Shown: one piece after another, positions 45,566 through 57,865 of the stretch
Position numbering within the stretch: the stretch's first letter is position 1
How the letters are laid out: each line of letters opens with the position of its first letter
DNA from: Paraphysomonas bandaiensis
Taxonomy: Eukaryota; Chrysophyceae
DNA: 64,000 nucleotides
Reading direction: 5' to 3'
Assembly: GCA_965644295.1 (NCBI GenBank)
Contig: CBFFRP010000312.1
Span: forward strand, 1-64,000
Notes under the pieces: generated by a model
Seen by the model: only the letters and a program-made list of their open reading frames with translations
What the model was told of the DNA's origin: nothing
Databases searched by the model: none
Program-made: the position numbers and the translations under genes

Positions 45566-45866
45566 GCATGTATGTATGTATGTATGTATGTATGTATGTA
45601 TGTATGTATGTATGTATGTATGTATGTATGTATGTATGTATGTATGTATGTATGTATGTATGTATGTATGTATGTATGTATGTATGTATGTATGTATGTA
45701 TGTATGTATGCATGTATGTATGTATGTATGTATGTATGTATGTATGTATGTATGTATGTATGTATGTATGTATGTATGTATGTATGTATGTATGTATGTA
45801 TGTATGTATGTATGTATGTATGTATGTATGTATGTATGTATGTATGTATGTATGTATGTATGTGTA
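45566..45866 (+). repeat. (ATGT)n tetranucleotide microsatellite, about 300 bp
   Basis: Roughly 74 copies of TATG in an unbroken run, with a single substitution (gcatg) at about 45710 and one T/G change near the right end. It ends about 120 bp before the cyclin H start codon and lies between divergently transcribed genes. Open frames on both strands across it are artefacts of the four-base period. Confidence 0.97.
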
Positions 45867-45983
45867 TGTAGTACATGAGTACAGCGAATACTGTGCATGA
45901 TTAAAGTGTGTTTGGTATATGTATGTGGGTATTGGGATGGTAGTTTGGGTGCGCAGTGACCTTAACACATTTAATGTAAGGTA

Positions 45984-47370
45984 ATGTCGGAGTTCACAGA
46001 CTCGACACATAGCACGCATTGGATCTTATCGGTAGAACAGCAAGGTAATTCCCTCCTATGTGTGTAAGGTCCTCAACGTGTGTGTGTGTATGTATAGATA
46101 TATGTCGAGCATACCGACACAGACACTACTTAACCACATCATCAGAGGAAGAGAACAAGGTAACACATCCCCACCCCTCACAGTGACATTCATTCACTCT
46201 TAGATCATACAGGCGATATTTTATTCATGCGATGCGGCTCGTATGAACCATGTGGACTATGAGCCTATGAGTATAGATGACGACACAGCCGCTCTGCTGG
46301 AGGAAGATGAAGTCATACTCACACACTTCTGTCACTTTATTAGGAAATCATGTGGACCTAATCCGAACTGTGCGATACGCTCCACATGGCGAGTGCCGGT
46401 AAACGAAATGGACTGTGATATTCACAAATTACTTATGTTGTGTTAGAGTACAGCTGTCAGTTTCTTCAGAAGGTTTTATTTGCATAACTCGTTAAGAGTT
46501 CATGATCCTAGAGTAATTATGTATGCTTTTCAAAGTGTATCTATTCCAGAATGTTGATATTGAGTCAGGATTGCCTGTATATTTCTCGCTGGAAAGGCTG
46601 AAGAAGATTATATCCCTCCTACGTTGTTACTATCTAAAGTTCACAAGAAGTGCAACATGGAGACACTTCTAAGTAAAGAAGAGCACCTATTAGAGGTAAG
46701 TAGATAAGCAACTTATAATGGCGGCGTTGAATGCGGACTCGTAGGGTCTTAACTTTGACTTGCGAGTGTTCCATCCCCAGGTGTCGATTTACGCATTTGT
46801 GACAGACATGAGGCGGAAGTCGGAGATGGGGAGGGAGAACGCAGCACAGGTCTTCAGGGAATGGGTTACGCGAGCGGAAAATGCTACAGATGTACTAATG
46901 GTACGAAATATTTTCATTCCGAACTTCCGTAACCACATGTTCAAATTGCTTGTGCAGAATTCGAAAATGTGTTTAAGCGTAAATCCATCGCTTGTTGCAA
47001 TTGGTGCCCTCATATATACAGGTGTACAACGATTGCTAAATATGGTTGTTTGTTGCTGACATGTTTCTCTTACAGAACCTGAAAATCCTCCATTGCAGGT
47101 ACGGGAATATATACGCGAGAGGTTTGGTGAAATCCCCAGTCAAACTATACTTCACGAAGCGGAGTCACTCATGAAGTACTTTGTTGTGGTAAGAGAACAC
47201 GATTTCTCACCAGTTCGAAATATTTGTAACACATTTTGATATATTATTACTACCTTATTTTGAGTTAGAGACTTATTCCGCTCTGTTGTTTACAGGAAGA
47301 TAACCCTAGTCGTACAAAGAGTGCCTTGCAGCGGCTCGTTGGAACTGCTTTGTGGGGCAAGCGTAAATGA
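45984..47370 (+). CDS. CCNH: Cyclin H-like (CDK7-activating cyclin)
   Basis: Nine exons: 45984-46044, 46110-46159, 46204-46398, 46447-46520, 46569-46695, 46745-46900, 46958-47021, 47076-47188, 47296-47370, giving 304 residues (human cyclin H 323). The N-terminal exon carries STHWILSVEQQ, matching the W-x-F/L-S/T start of cyclin H; exons 1-2 are less certain and translation could instead begin at 46243. The first cyclin box is rebuilt over introns: DEVILTHFCHFI, STAVSFFRRFYLHNSLRVHD with PRVIM, then IACIFLAGKAEEDYIPP, and LLSKEEHLLE joined to GLNFDLRVFHPQVSIYAFV. The second box follows: AENATDVLM, CLSVNPSLVAIGALIYT and YIRERFGEIPS. Most introns are 44-57 bp. With CDK7 and MAT1 it would form CAK, part of TFIIH, for CDK T-loop and RNA polymerase II CTD phosphorylation. 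The dense intron structure breaks the gene into pieces that are hard to see as open frames. Confidence 0.82.
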
Positions 47371-48126
47371 TAGTTTTTTCTTAAGAAATATATATATGTT
47401 TATTAGCGTGGGTTATTACAATCCAGACTTAACACGACAATCTACTGAACATTTTTTGACACTAACAATTTCTGCTGAACAGTATAGTGTGCAGTTGCTT
47501 CTCAATTTCCTAGTAAACCTGTTGTATAAGCATTAGGGATATCTTAGTACGTAGATAATGAGTAGGACAACTATTCCTTCATAAAAAAGGTAATACCACT
47601 ACAACTAATACGCGATTTACGAAAAATCGACTGCGTTCACAAACTACAGATGGAGAATAACAGCTTGATCTGAAATCTAAATGATGTCCCGGTACAATTT
47701 GATGACTTGTGAGAGGTTGTTTTAGACACCTTGAAATGTTAATGTTTCTGCGTGCATATCGGCAAAACAATTACAATATATTGATGCTGCTTCCTAGATA
47801 TATATGGCAGTGAAAAGTCGTGCAGGACGACTACTATCTGACATTTTGAGTTCCTTGTCGATAAATGTTACTTAACTAATGAAACACATATAAATAGACT
47901 GTTAACTACTATTACACTCACTGATTCATCACTAAGAAAACCGAAAGCATTTACAAGAAACTATGTTTGAATCTTATTACACGTTTTCGACATAGGCAAA
48001 ATTGACGAATCATGATACTCGACTGAACTGCAATTACCTTTCTATATTCAGTCGGTATATATCCCTATACCACACTTATTTCAGGACAAAGAATTTGAAG
48101 AAATTGGCAAAGTGATGACAGAGAAA
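47371..48126. other. Intergenic region between convergent genes
   Basis: AT-rich; frames at 47321-47536 and 47579-47770 show no features. It contains the 3' ends of cyclin H and the MAP kinase. Nothing else recognised. Confidence 0.45.
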
Positions 48127-50226
48127 TCATCGATACCCCGAATGTTTAGACCCACGTTGCTGAAGAGCGGGAAGCCGAGTAACTCTCGAGTCCGCAACTG
48201 GGGCAGAGGCTACTTTTCGCGTTGGTTGCGTTGCGCCAACCCCTTGCGATGAAAACCCCATGTGGTTAAATTGTGAAAACAGTTGTGACTGTCCCCCCGA
48301 AGTCTGTCCATAGGAATCAGAGCGGTCTTGACGTTGAATATACTTTGAGGCCTTACTGGACGAGGAGTGCTGCAAAACACTCCCGCCCCGTACAACCCCC
48401 TGTGGCTGTACACGATCCCTTCTGGATGTGAGATCTTCTGAACCCGATCCATATCTTTCGATCCGACCGCTGCTCCTGCTGCTGTCCTTTTCGACTCGTG
48501 AGCTGCTGCTTTCTGCCACTTCCTGGTCTTGCTTTAACCGCTGAAGACCCTGCAGGAAAAATCGACGCTTATGTTTTTTTTCCTGCTTTGCGATCATCTC
48601 CACTTTCTGCGGGGATGGGGAAGGTGGAGCACTTTTGCTGCGCGATAGTGATTTGGGGTTGGGGCCACCGTCGCCTTCACTCATGGTAGAGTCACTGCGT
48701 TGAAGAGAACGAGAGTACTCGACACGACCTTCATCCGCCTCAGTGGCGTGTGCATCCGATTCAGTTCTGCCATGGGTAGGGTGCTGGTTCCCAGATGCTT
48801 GGCGGGAAAGTGATGTGCTCTTTTTGATGGGGGAGGGCTCCAAAAATATGGAATCATCGCATGGGCGATTAACTTCTTCCCGGACCATCGCTTGCAGTTG
48901 CTCAAGACTGTAGTCCTCACGTTCGAAATCAAAAAACTTCTCATCCACTCGACGGGGCATAGTATCTTCACTGTATTCACATAAAACCTGTGCGTCTTGA
49001 ATGTAGGGATACTCGAGAGCTTCCGCTGCGGATGGACGGCGGTTGGGATTAAGGTCCATTAGAACCTCGAGAAGTTCCAGAGCTTCAGGAGAGGCTTGCG
49101 GAATAAAGCTCGCGAGGGACTTCCCGCTGTATCTGCACCGGCGATCTAAAAATGAGGTAGCTTCTGAGCTCAGTTCAAATCCTAAATCCGCTGGCCCATG
49201 GTATCCTCGCACCTCTAGGATAAGCTGTACTTGATTGGCGTGGCTCTTGCCAGGAAATAATGGCTTGCGCTTAATGAGCTCACCGATAATGCACCTAAAA
49301 ATTAATGACAAAAAGTTCGTCAGTTAAGTAATATAGACAGCATGAAAAGAGCGCACCCGATCGACCATATGTCTATAGCAGCACTGTAGGGTTGGGTGGG
49401 ACTCAAGAGCAGTTCTGGGCAACGGTACCACCTCGTTACCACGTACTCCGTGAGCGGGTTTTGGCGGTTATTCCCAGAAAGCGTATCCTCGTCCATGAAT
49501 CGAGCGAGGCCAAAATCCGTAATACGCAATTGACAATCTGAAGCAGCACAAGTGTAACAAATGCGTAACAATAATAAAACCCAAACGTACCTTTGCTGAC
49601 AAGCAGGTTTCCTGGCTTGAGATCACGGTCTATACACAGATATACGTCAGAACAATGTGTGTCAATATAAAGTATCACTTACGAAACACGCCAATTTCGT
49701 GCATCGCTTTGATTCCCTCCAACATTTGTCTCGCAAAACATTTGTAGTGCATGTCATTCAGTGGCTGCTTGCTCTGTATAATGCGGTGCAAGTCGCAATC
49801 CATAAGCTGGCCAAAAAAATGTCAAATCATGTATATATGGGTAAGATACATCAACTGAACCTCCATTGACATGTATAGCTCCGCTTTTTCGTCAAATATA
49901 CTCAGTCCATAAAGCGCGATCACCTAATCAACAGCATATCATAAAAAGAAATACTAAACACTCAAACATACGTTTGGATGTCGTCCAAGTAGTTTCATGA
50001 GACGAATTTCTCGTAACGTGTGTCGCGCATCCCACTCATCATTAGCAAACGGTCGTATTCTCTTAATCGCAATGGTCTCTTGGCGGACGTTATCGAAAGC
50101 AGTACACACGACCCCAAATGATCCTCGACCAAGAATTTTCCCTGGTTGATATCGTCTGTCTATAGTGAATGTGTGTCCCTGAACCACCGTAGCCACAAGA
50201 TTACTGTTCGCATCAACTCTTGACAT
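48127..50226 (-). CDS. MAP kinase, TEY type, with long Ser-rich tail
   Basis: Six exons, 50226-49972, 49923-49861, 49806-49683, 49629-49591, 49537-49357 and 49294-48127 (introns 48-62 bp), 609 residues. Kinase domain about 25-330: Gly loop [13 protein letters not shown], Lys in IAIKRI, MAPK-type [15 protein letters not shown], catalytic loop HRDLKPGN (from His148), DFG-type [10 protein letters not shown], activation loop T190-E191-Y192 in [19 protein letters not shown], and the MAPK insert region ([20 protein letters not shown]). The usual Ala in RWYRAPE is Cys here. The TEY motif with this context is ERK/plant-MPK like. Residues 400-609 are Ser/Arg/Gln-rich with Ser-Pro sites and no domain; tails of this kind are found in ERK5, ERK7/8 and plant TDY kinases and may control location. 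Upstream MAPKK recognition is expected via the common-docking region after the kinase domain. Confidence 0.92.
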
Positions 50227-50798
50227 GATAGAGGAGTTGTTAGTAGAGGTGAAGGGGAGGATGGAAGGAGATTGTGTGTGTTTGTTTCAGTGTCTGTGTG
50301 TGTCTGTATATGTATGTGTGTATTAGTGTCTGGAGTGTAGCATAAGTATATATAAGCGACACGAGTGAGCTAATAATGAAGATGTAACTGATAGAGGAAT
50401 GATGGGATCGACACTCTTCAACTGCTCGTACACTTTACAGAATTAATCAGTCACGAGTCACTATGCTTCAGATGTTAGGAATATATATGTATGTATGTAT
50501 GTATGTATAGACATGTACACACACAGTGAGGTCGACCTCGACAGGGCCTCTATATGTATGTTAGTTATACTGCGCTGCATGCGGGACTCTTCATACTGTT
50601 TTCTACGCATCGTATCGTCGTACGACACATCACACACACACACATACACTGCTGCTGTAGACGTGGATAGTACTGCACGAGATCACTGCACAGGTACAGA
50701 CAAAAGAAACCGGCGAGGAACAATACAGACTGTATATTCACAGTAGTTTGCAGTATTACACATATGGAGATGATGCATATCCGTTGAGCCTCATAGCT
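50227..50798. other. Spacer upstream of the MAP kinase
   Basis: TG/CA-rich simple sequence near 50268-50330 and a (TATG)5 run at 50488-50508. Presumed MAP kinase promoter at the left edge. No gene seen. Confidence 0.5.
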
Positions 50799-51974
50799 AC
50801 ACCATCTTGCTATAGGATCTCACAGCACCATCTTGCTATAGGATCTCACAGCACCATCTTGCTGTGGGATCTCACAGCACCATCTTGCTATAGGATCTCA
50901 CAGCACCATCTTGCTGTGGGATCTCACAGCACCATCTTGCTATGGGATCTTACAGCACCATCTTGCTATAGGATCTCACAGCACCATCTTGCTGTGGGAT
51001 CTTACAGCACCATCTTGCTGTGGGATCTCACAGCACCATCTTGCTATGGGATCTTACAGCACCATCTTGCTATGGGATCTCACAGCACCATCTTGCTATG
51101 GGATCTCACAGCACCATCTTGCTATGGGATCTCACAGCACCATCTTGCTATGGGATCTCACAGCACCATCTTGCTATGGGATCTCACAGCACCATCTTGC
51201 TGTGGGATCTCACAGCACCATCTTGCTATGGGATCTCACAGCACCATCTTGCTATGGGATCTTACAGCACCATCTTGCTATGGGATCTTACAGCACCATC
51301 TTGCTATGGGATCTCACAGCACCATCTTGCTATGGGATCTCACAGCACCATCTTGCTATGGGATCTTACAGCACCATCTTGCTATAGGATCTCACAGCAC
51401 CATCTTGCTATGGGATCTCACAGCACCATCTTGCTATGGGATCTCACAGCACCATCTTGCTATGGGATCTCACAGCACCATCTTGCTATGGGATCTCACA
51501 GCACCATCTTGCTATAGGATCTCACAGCACCATCTTGCTATGGGATCTCACAGCACCATCTTGCTATAGGATCTCACAGCACCATCTTGCTATGGGATCT
51601 TACAGCACCATCTTGCTATGGGATCTCACAGCACCATCTTGCTATGGGATCTCACAGCACCATCTTGCTATGGGATCTCACAGCACCATCTTGCTATGGG
51701 ATCTCACAGCACCATCTTGCTATGGGATCTTACAGCACCATCTTGCTATAGGATCTCACAGCACCATCTTGCTATAGGATCTCACAGCACCATCTTGCTA
51801 TGGGATCTCACAGCACCATCTTGCTATGGGATCTCACAGCACCATCTTGCTATAGGATCTCACAGCACCATCTTGCTATGGGATCTCACAGCACCATCTT
51901 GCTATGGGATCTCACAGCACCATCTTGCTATGGGATCTTACAGCACCATCTTGCTATAGGATCTTACAGCATCT
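50799..51974 (+). repeat. 26-bp minisatellite, about 45 copies
   Basis: Head-to-tail copies of a 26-bp unit (caccatcttgctatgggatc, then tcacag). Variation is almost confined to two places: tatggg / tatagg / tgtggg and ctcaca / cttaca. Because 26 is not a multiple of three and the unit lacks stops, the three forward frames stay open for long distances; that is not coding evidence. It lies in a non-coding gap beside the MAP kinase gene. Confidence 0.97.
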
Positions 51975-52804
51975 ATGGTGTGGAATGTACTATATGAATG
52001 CTGTTTATCTCTACCATTAACCTGGAATGGAGCCCATACTGTAACTACCACACCACTGTATAATCACTCCGCCGATAACTATATAGGGAGGGCGTCAGTC
52101 TTGATGAGAGTGTAGCAACAGTAGAGGAAATTATTTATTTTCATGATGAACTAGAGATTATGGGTCTAAGAAACGAGGAGACGTCTACACTCTATAGGAT
52201 GGCTGGAAGTCAACAGTGGTATTTAAAGTAGCTCACAATAGATGGCAAACAATATTGTGAGCTTCTTTACTGTGGGATGCAATATGCAATACTCCATGTA
52301 TAGAATATAGAATATACCTCGTTATGACAACGATTTCAACAATACAGAGGGTGATGAAGCTGATACTGGAGTGCGATAGTATTGTTGAGCCGATTCCAAA
52401 ACCTTCATCAATAGTATTGCTATATATTGATACTGTCTTGTACTGATATCACATTTAAGGGACTATATAAAGTGCAGAACATAGATGTGGACTGGAACAT
52501 AGATTTTCAATATTGTTGGCCTACAGGCTAGAAAGTCATAGCAGTCAAGGCTGCACTATGATTTCGGTCTACAGGGCGAGCTTCGATTACAATAATGTCA
52601 ATACTAAAATGTTGATATTTAACAGCCTGTTTATTTTATAGTTTACACGTCAAATAGGCATATAAGATTCTATGAGCTATGATAACATAAGCTACTTAAT
52701 ATATAATCTATCACTGTATCAAAATAAGAATCCGTCTTTTAAATAGTAAAATGCAAGGCGCTATATATATCCAACACCAGTGTGTATGAATTATCGATAC
52801 ACAG
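51975..52804. other. Spacer with an exon-like frame and a repeat relic
   Basis: Holds the orphan frame at 52088-52231 and a block at 52376-52425 similar to the palindromic part of the hAT end at 8128-8170 (gatagtattgttgagccgat and following). The rest is AT-rich 3' flank of the K+ channel gene. Confidence 0.45.
52088..52231 (+). other. Orphan exon-like open frame
   Basis: An open frame without a start Met, ending at a stop at 52231, reads like real protein: a helical, acidic stretch (SLDESVATVEEIIYFHDELE) followed by IMGLRNEETSTLYRMAG. It could be the last exon of a gene whose 5' part is lost, replaced by the minisatellite, or not recognised. No family match by eye. Confidence 0.25.
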
Positions 52805-55800
52805 TTAAGAATCTCTAAACGAGGTAGGATCAGGAAAAGTCAGATCTGGATCACTTTTCATTTGATCCTTTCTCGGTGAATCAGGAACAGCTGATGCCCA
52901 GTGATCTGTTGGATGCACTCGAGATGTCCCTTTAAAAATACTTTCCCCTCCCGGTTTAAAAGAAATAGATGCATCAGGTATATCACATACAGCATCCTTA
53001 TGTTCAGTAAACTGGTGTTTCGCTCCCAGGGGTCTGTATTCACTTGCAGTTGGAGTTTTTTTCTGGGGTCTAGTGACACTTGAAATATCCTCACCGAGTG
53101 CCATTTTCCCATTTCGCCTTACCAGCGGAATACCCAATTTCGTGAAAGCGCTACGTATAGTGTCAGGATTCCCAAATACCAGTACTCGGTCATCTCCATT
53201 AACTGTGGTCTCCACTGGTGGATTAGTGAACACATACGGCAGTATTCCTTCGTTTCTCGGAAGAGGAGTTCGGTATAGCGCAAGAGGAAGCAGCTATAAA
53301 ATTAATAACATTACCACATACTACAGACGTTAGAAACTTACTCCTCGTGAGTTGAGGGCTCTGAACATATCCTTATACTTCCTGCCGAAGAATGTGCTAG
53401 GAATGGGCACATGGTAAAGCATTTGCGTATCCTGTCCGCACACTAATTTTTCACAGAGCTGTGGTGCCACAGTTCCAAAAAAACTCTGCAAACAATATTA
53501 CTTGTGCATTACCCACTACTGTTGAATTCACCTGACACAACATTGAGTCGAAAGAAGAAGGGACAACCGCTCTCCCTGCAGCGAATATTGGCAGAATATG
53601 GTGCGTGTCGTCGACTCCCCAGCAGTTTCCGGTTTGTATCTGTAACAAAATGCATTATCATGAAACTGCGTGACAGATAGATTTCCAACCTTCTGTTGTT
53701 CATTCTTCTTTGTATTAGCTTCAGACCGACTCAATGCGGTCACTGATGACATTCGCATCACTTCAGGACCCTTGCCCTGCCCTTGTCCGTGCACAGGCGA
53801 TGAAGGTGACAGGTGGATCGCAGTGCTCTGTCTGTGTCTACTAAATTTTCCGCTTGTTAGCTGCACAGTACCTTTGTACTTTTCAAAAGCAACTTCGGTC
53901 TTCATTTGACCCAAAAGAACATCTATATTAATGCTATTGCGGAATTTGTAGCTTCCTTTCAAACAGGACGCCAATCCAGTTCCTGCGTCACCCCATAATG
54001 GCCCCTGACTGTTAATGTCACGCTCAATTTTACTCCTTCTCACAATTGCAGAGTTTAACACACCCATATTATTGGGACAAGAGAGCTCAACAGTAAAAAA
54101 AACATCGCGGGGAACAAACCTTTCCATCTTGAGATACATAAATATGGCGTCTGCATCAACATTAAAGGTTTCATCCACATTTATACGCTCTCTGGAGGCA
54201 AGAAGAACAAGGGCATAAGCAGCTCGCACATTCATCAGTGTCAGCTCTTGATTTGATGAAACATTGCTATCCAAGAAAAAGACATCGTCGTATCGACTCT
54301 GAATCTGGCGCCACTTCCTTGGTTCTCCCGGGTTAACGATTAAGATTTGGTGATATGCATCATCAACAACTAACTCCTTTCTTAACTCACTCACAAAAAG
54401 TAAAATATGATCCATACAGCCGAATACAATTACATGCCCGCTGAGATCAGCAGCGTCATCTATTTCTTCAGATGGAACTCCAAATCTCTGTGACGCATTA
54501 ATTTCAGCTGAACCGTCAGCTTCCAAGCTCGGAAACGCAGTATTCAACGACCCTCTACGGCGTCGATTAACCGCAGGCGGTGATCGCATCACCGAAGCGA
54601 CTCGGCGCGCGACGCCCGAACCAACTGGCGCAGATTGTGCATTCGAACTCTGTATGATTTCCCCGGCACCCGACTCACTCCTTCCAAGTGCACTCCTACT
54701 AGGCGATTTCTTCATGGCTTCTGCTGACGCATCATCCTCATGAACGCTGCTTACGCGAGTCGATAAAACTCTTCGTAACTTTCTCTTTTCTTCATTCTCC
54801 GCCTGAAACTTTGATACCAGCGCTGCTATACTCTGAGATTGTTCTATCTGGTCATCAAGTGGAAGTTTCTTGTTTTTACTCTCAAGAGGAGATGAACCCT
54901 TTGGTGGACTTTGACTACTAGTGGGACCATTCATCACTGCCGCCATCCTGGCCATAGACGCAACGTCTTTCATGGATTTTCTTCCTTTCCGTTTGGTCAC
55001 TGAGTTCAATCTTGTTTGTTGTAACGCTGTCATAATACTTGCAGGTTTCGTTGCTGCCGGTATGGACATCGTATCATCTTCACCTGACATCTGTTGAAGA
55101 GCCGCCCTTCGAGCGATAGACGCAAACTTTCCTTTAGCTCCATTTCCTACACTTTCATGCTTCTGAGATTTTACTGCACGAACCAGTGACGCAGCATGCT
55201 TGAGTGACTTAAGTTTGTTCTTTTTAACAATCATATTCTTCATGCTATTCATATTGGTCACCTTTCCTGCCGAAGCTTTCATTTGAAGAACTGCCTTTTT
55301 TGATACTAGCGATAGATCCCTCATATCCCGCATTTGTGGAGTGTCATCATCGTCCAAAAGTTCAAGGATTTCGGAAGTTTCGTTTGGAAGACTCTTGAAA
55401 GAATTATTCCGACTCAATGTTTGATCGGGTGAGAAGCTGTTAAGTTCCCGCGATGAGGTTGGTGTCCTAAAGAGACTTCTATGTGAAGTGGAGCGCGAGC
55501 TTTCTGCGACACTTTGTAGTGAAAACTTCCGTAGCATTTCAGTATCTCTTGAATCTTCAGTACTGGTGGAGTGTGTAGCTACGGCGGCTCCTAACCTAGG
55601 TTGAGGCATAGTCTTTTGGTTCGCAGGATTATCCACATATCCCAAAAAATTCTCATCGTTTTCTTCTGACGAGTCAGTATCAAATCCAGAAATTGTGTCG
55701 TCCCCGCCCCTACTCAGCACGGTATCTCGCTTGCGAGCAGTCGCAAAATCATTTTCTATCCGTCCCTGTGCCTGTCCCATCTGCAAAATGGCTTTCAGGT

Positions 55801-57865
55801 GGTGGGAAAATGAAGACGTCATGCTACTACTCGACACTATGCGGACGAGTTCTGTGGTGGGTTCTGTGTTCACATCTTTATGTTTACGTACAGCAAACTG
55901 GCCCTCTGCCACTACCATATTAGTTAGCATGCGATCCATGAGCACAGTGTCTGTCATTGCGTATCCGATGGCACTCGCAACAGCGTTATTTGGGGCCAGC
56001 AGCACCCCAACATTGAACTTCTTGAAAAAAGCTGGGGCCGAGCTGAATTTCTTTCTTTCATATTGTTTGGGGTTGTAACAAACGCTCTGATCTTCTTCAC
56101 AATATACCCCCACAAGTGTGCATTCAAATTCAAGAAATATAGCCTCCACTAATAAGGGCCAAGAAAATCCTAGCATAGAAAAGAAACTGTGATCGATGGG
56201 AACATAGTATAGCTCCATTCCAACCCCATAGGTGTACTCAGAGAGCCAGTTATCACCAATTTTGTGGGCAGAATATTTCCCGCAAGTAGAAGAGAAGCTG
56301 TGAAAGAGATTTTCCACCAGAGTTGCCAGACCAGGGCAAATAGCATTTCTACACTGTAATGTGGTTTTATATTCGTCCAGACAAAGAACAAAGTCTGCAT
56401 CACTATCCTTGAGTAGGTCACGATCTTGAGACCGTAATACTTGGACAAGACAATCCAGTCTGGTGGTAAAGTTGTTGACAGAAAGGGTCCTTAGGACAGT
56501 GGCTGCATCATCCAACACAGCATCCTCCTCGTCCACCTCCACATTGCTCAGGAAGAACATACCCGAGGCAACATCTGCACGAACTTTCTGTAGGTCTTCC
56601 ATATTTAGTGCAGACCCGATGACATATGAGACCCGACTGTCAAATAGAGGAGAGAAGATCAAGTCCTTCACATCTTCGGTTGGCTCAGTAGGGCAGAGAA
56701 TCACCAGATGTAACTCAGGGGTGTTGGCAGCATACCGGTCAGGGTGGAAAAATTCCCGAAATATGCGTGAGAGCCTCCATTTGTCGTTGACATGTCCACA
56801 GATAATGATATGGCTTTCGTGAGGACGGGCATTATAAGTGGTTCTAAATGGTGAGTTCATGGCGAGAAGGGTCTGAAGCTTGTTTATTTGCATCGGGATT
56901 ACAATTAAGGCGGTTACAATTAGCATTAAAGTTGCTACTCTTGACGCATCATTGGTTGGCATGAAGTCACCGTAACCCACAACTGATATCGTCACAACTA
57001 CAAAGTAGAGACCTTCGAAGAAACCCAAAGACCGACAACGAATCTTGGATGGCTCGTGCTGCCTGTCGTGAATATCATGCAGTGCGTAGCAGTTTTTTTC
57101 CTTGCAATCACACGTTGGGTCATTATAAGAAGAGAAGTCAGCATCACACGATGGTTCATAGTTTGTCTTCTTGCTGATGTATTGGCAGTCATAATGTAGT
57201 TCATTTACGTCATTTTCGGTGAGGTTGATTATTCCAGCAGCAACAAATGTTAGACTTACTAGAGCCAACATGAGGGTAACAAGCTGTCTCTTCACGCCAC
57301 TGAAACCACCTAACAGCCGAAATATTCGCAATATTCTAATCAATCGAAGTATTGTTACAAATCTAAGCCAAGATACATTTGGAACATGCGGAATGTACAT
57401 CAAATATGTCGGTAAAATTGTAACTATATCAATCCATGCGATTGCTGATTTAAAAAATGTGACAGTACTGCTTGAAATGAACCAATTCAAAAGAAAGTCG
57501 ACCAGAAAAAACTGCGTTATGACATCTTCAATAATGACATAAACCTGAATCGAATAATACGAATCTTGGTATCTCTCAGCCACATATATCGCACAGGCAA
57601 GCAGCGATAAAGCCACTTGCAATAAATCCCAAAACTTTCCGATCGGTGAGTTATATTTTACAGATAAGAGGTATTTTCTGATCAACGATAAATCTAAGCA
57701 TCCGCCATCATCAGTGAGTGCAGGCCACCACCCACTGCACCTCTCCTTCTCGACCTCATCAGGTCCACGCATTGACTGCGATCTTATTGAGAAGTTTGTT
57801 TGTGATTTCCCCACCACTCCCAGTTGATATGAATTCATGTTCGCGGCTTTACGTTTTGTTGACAT
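52805..57865 (-). CDS. BK/Slo-like K+ channel with two RCK domains
   Basis: Four exons, 57865-53690, 53639-53532, 53485-53342 and 53293-52805 (introns 46-50 bp), 1638 residues. S1-S6 lie at about 75-330: S4 has Arg168, 174, 177, 180 and 183 (RFVTILRLIRILRIFRLL); the selectivity filter is TISVVGYGD (292-300). The S5-pore turret is about 60 residues with six Cys, far longer than in animal BK. RCK1 starts near 345 (HIIICGHVNDKW) and continues to about 680, including VPIDHSFFSMLGFSWPLLV. A 450-residue basic, Ser-rich linker follows. RCK2 begins GHVIVFGCMDHILLFVSELR (about 1160) and ends, across the introns, with DDTHHILPIFAAGRAVVPSSFD, SMLCQ, SFFGTVAPQLCEKLVCG and FRALNSRG-LLPLALYR, all BK-family blocks. 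The poly-Asp calcium bowl of animal BK is not visible. No S0 helix is evident. Likely a K+ channel gated by voltage and cytosolic ligands. Confidence 0.92.

Noticed and set aside
45370-46019. Frames of 99-168 codons encoding Tyr-Ile-His-Thr or Met-Tyr-Val-Cys repeats
   Set aside because: Translations of the ATGT microsatellite on both strands.
50748-51997. Plus-strand frames of up to 273 codons with a repeating hydrophobic peptide
   Set aside because: Created by the stop-free 26-bp minisatellite, open in three frames at once; no signal of coding constraint.
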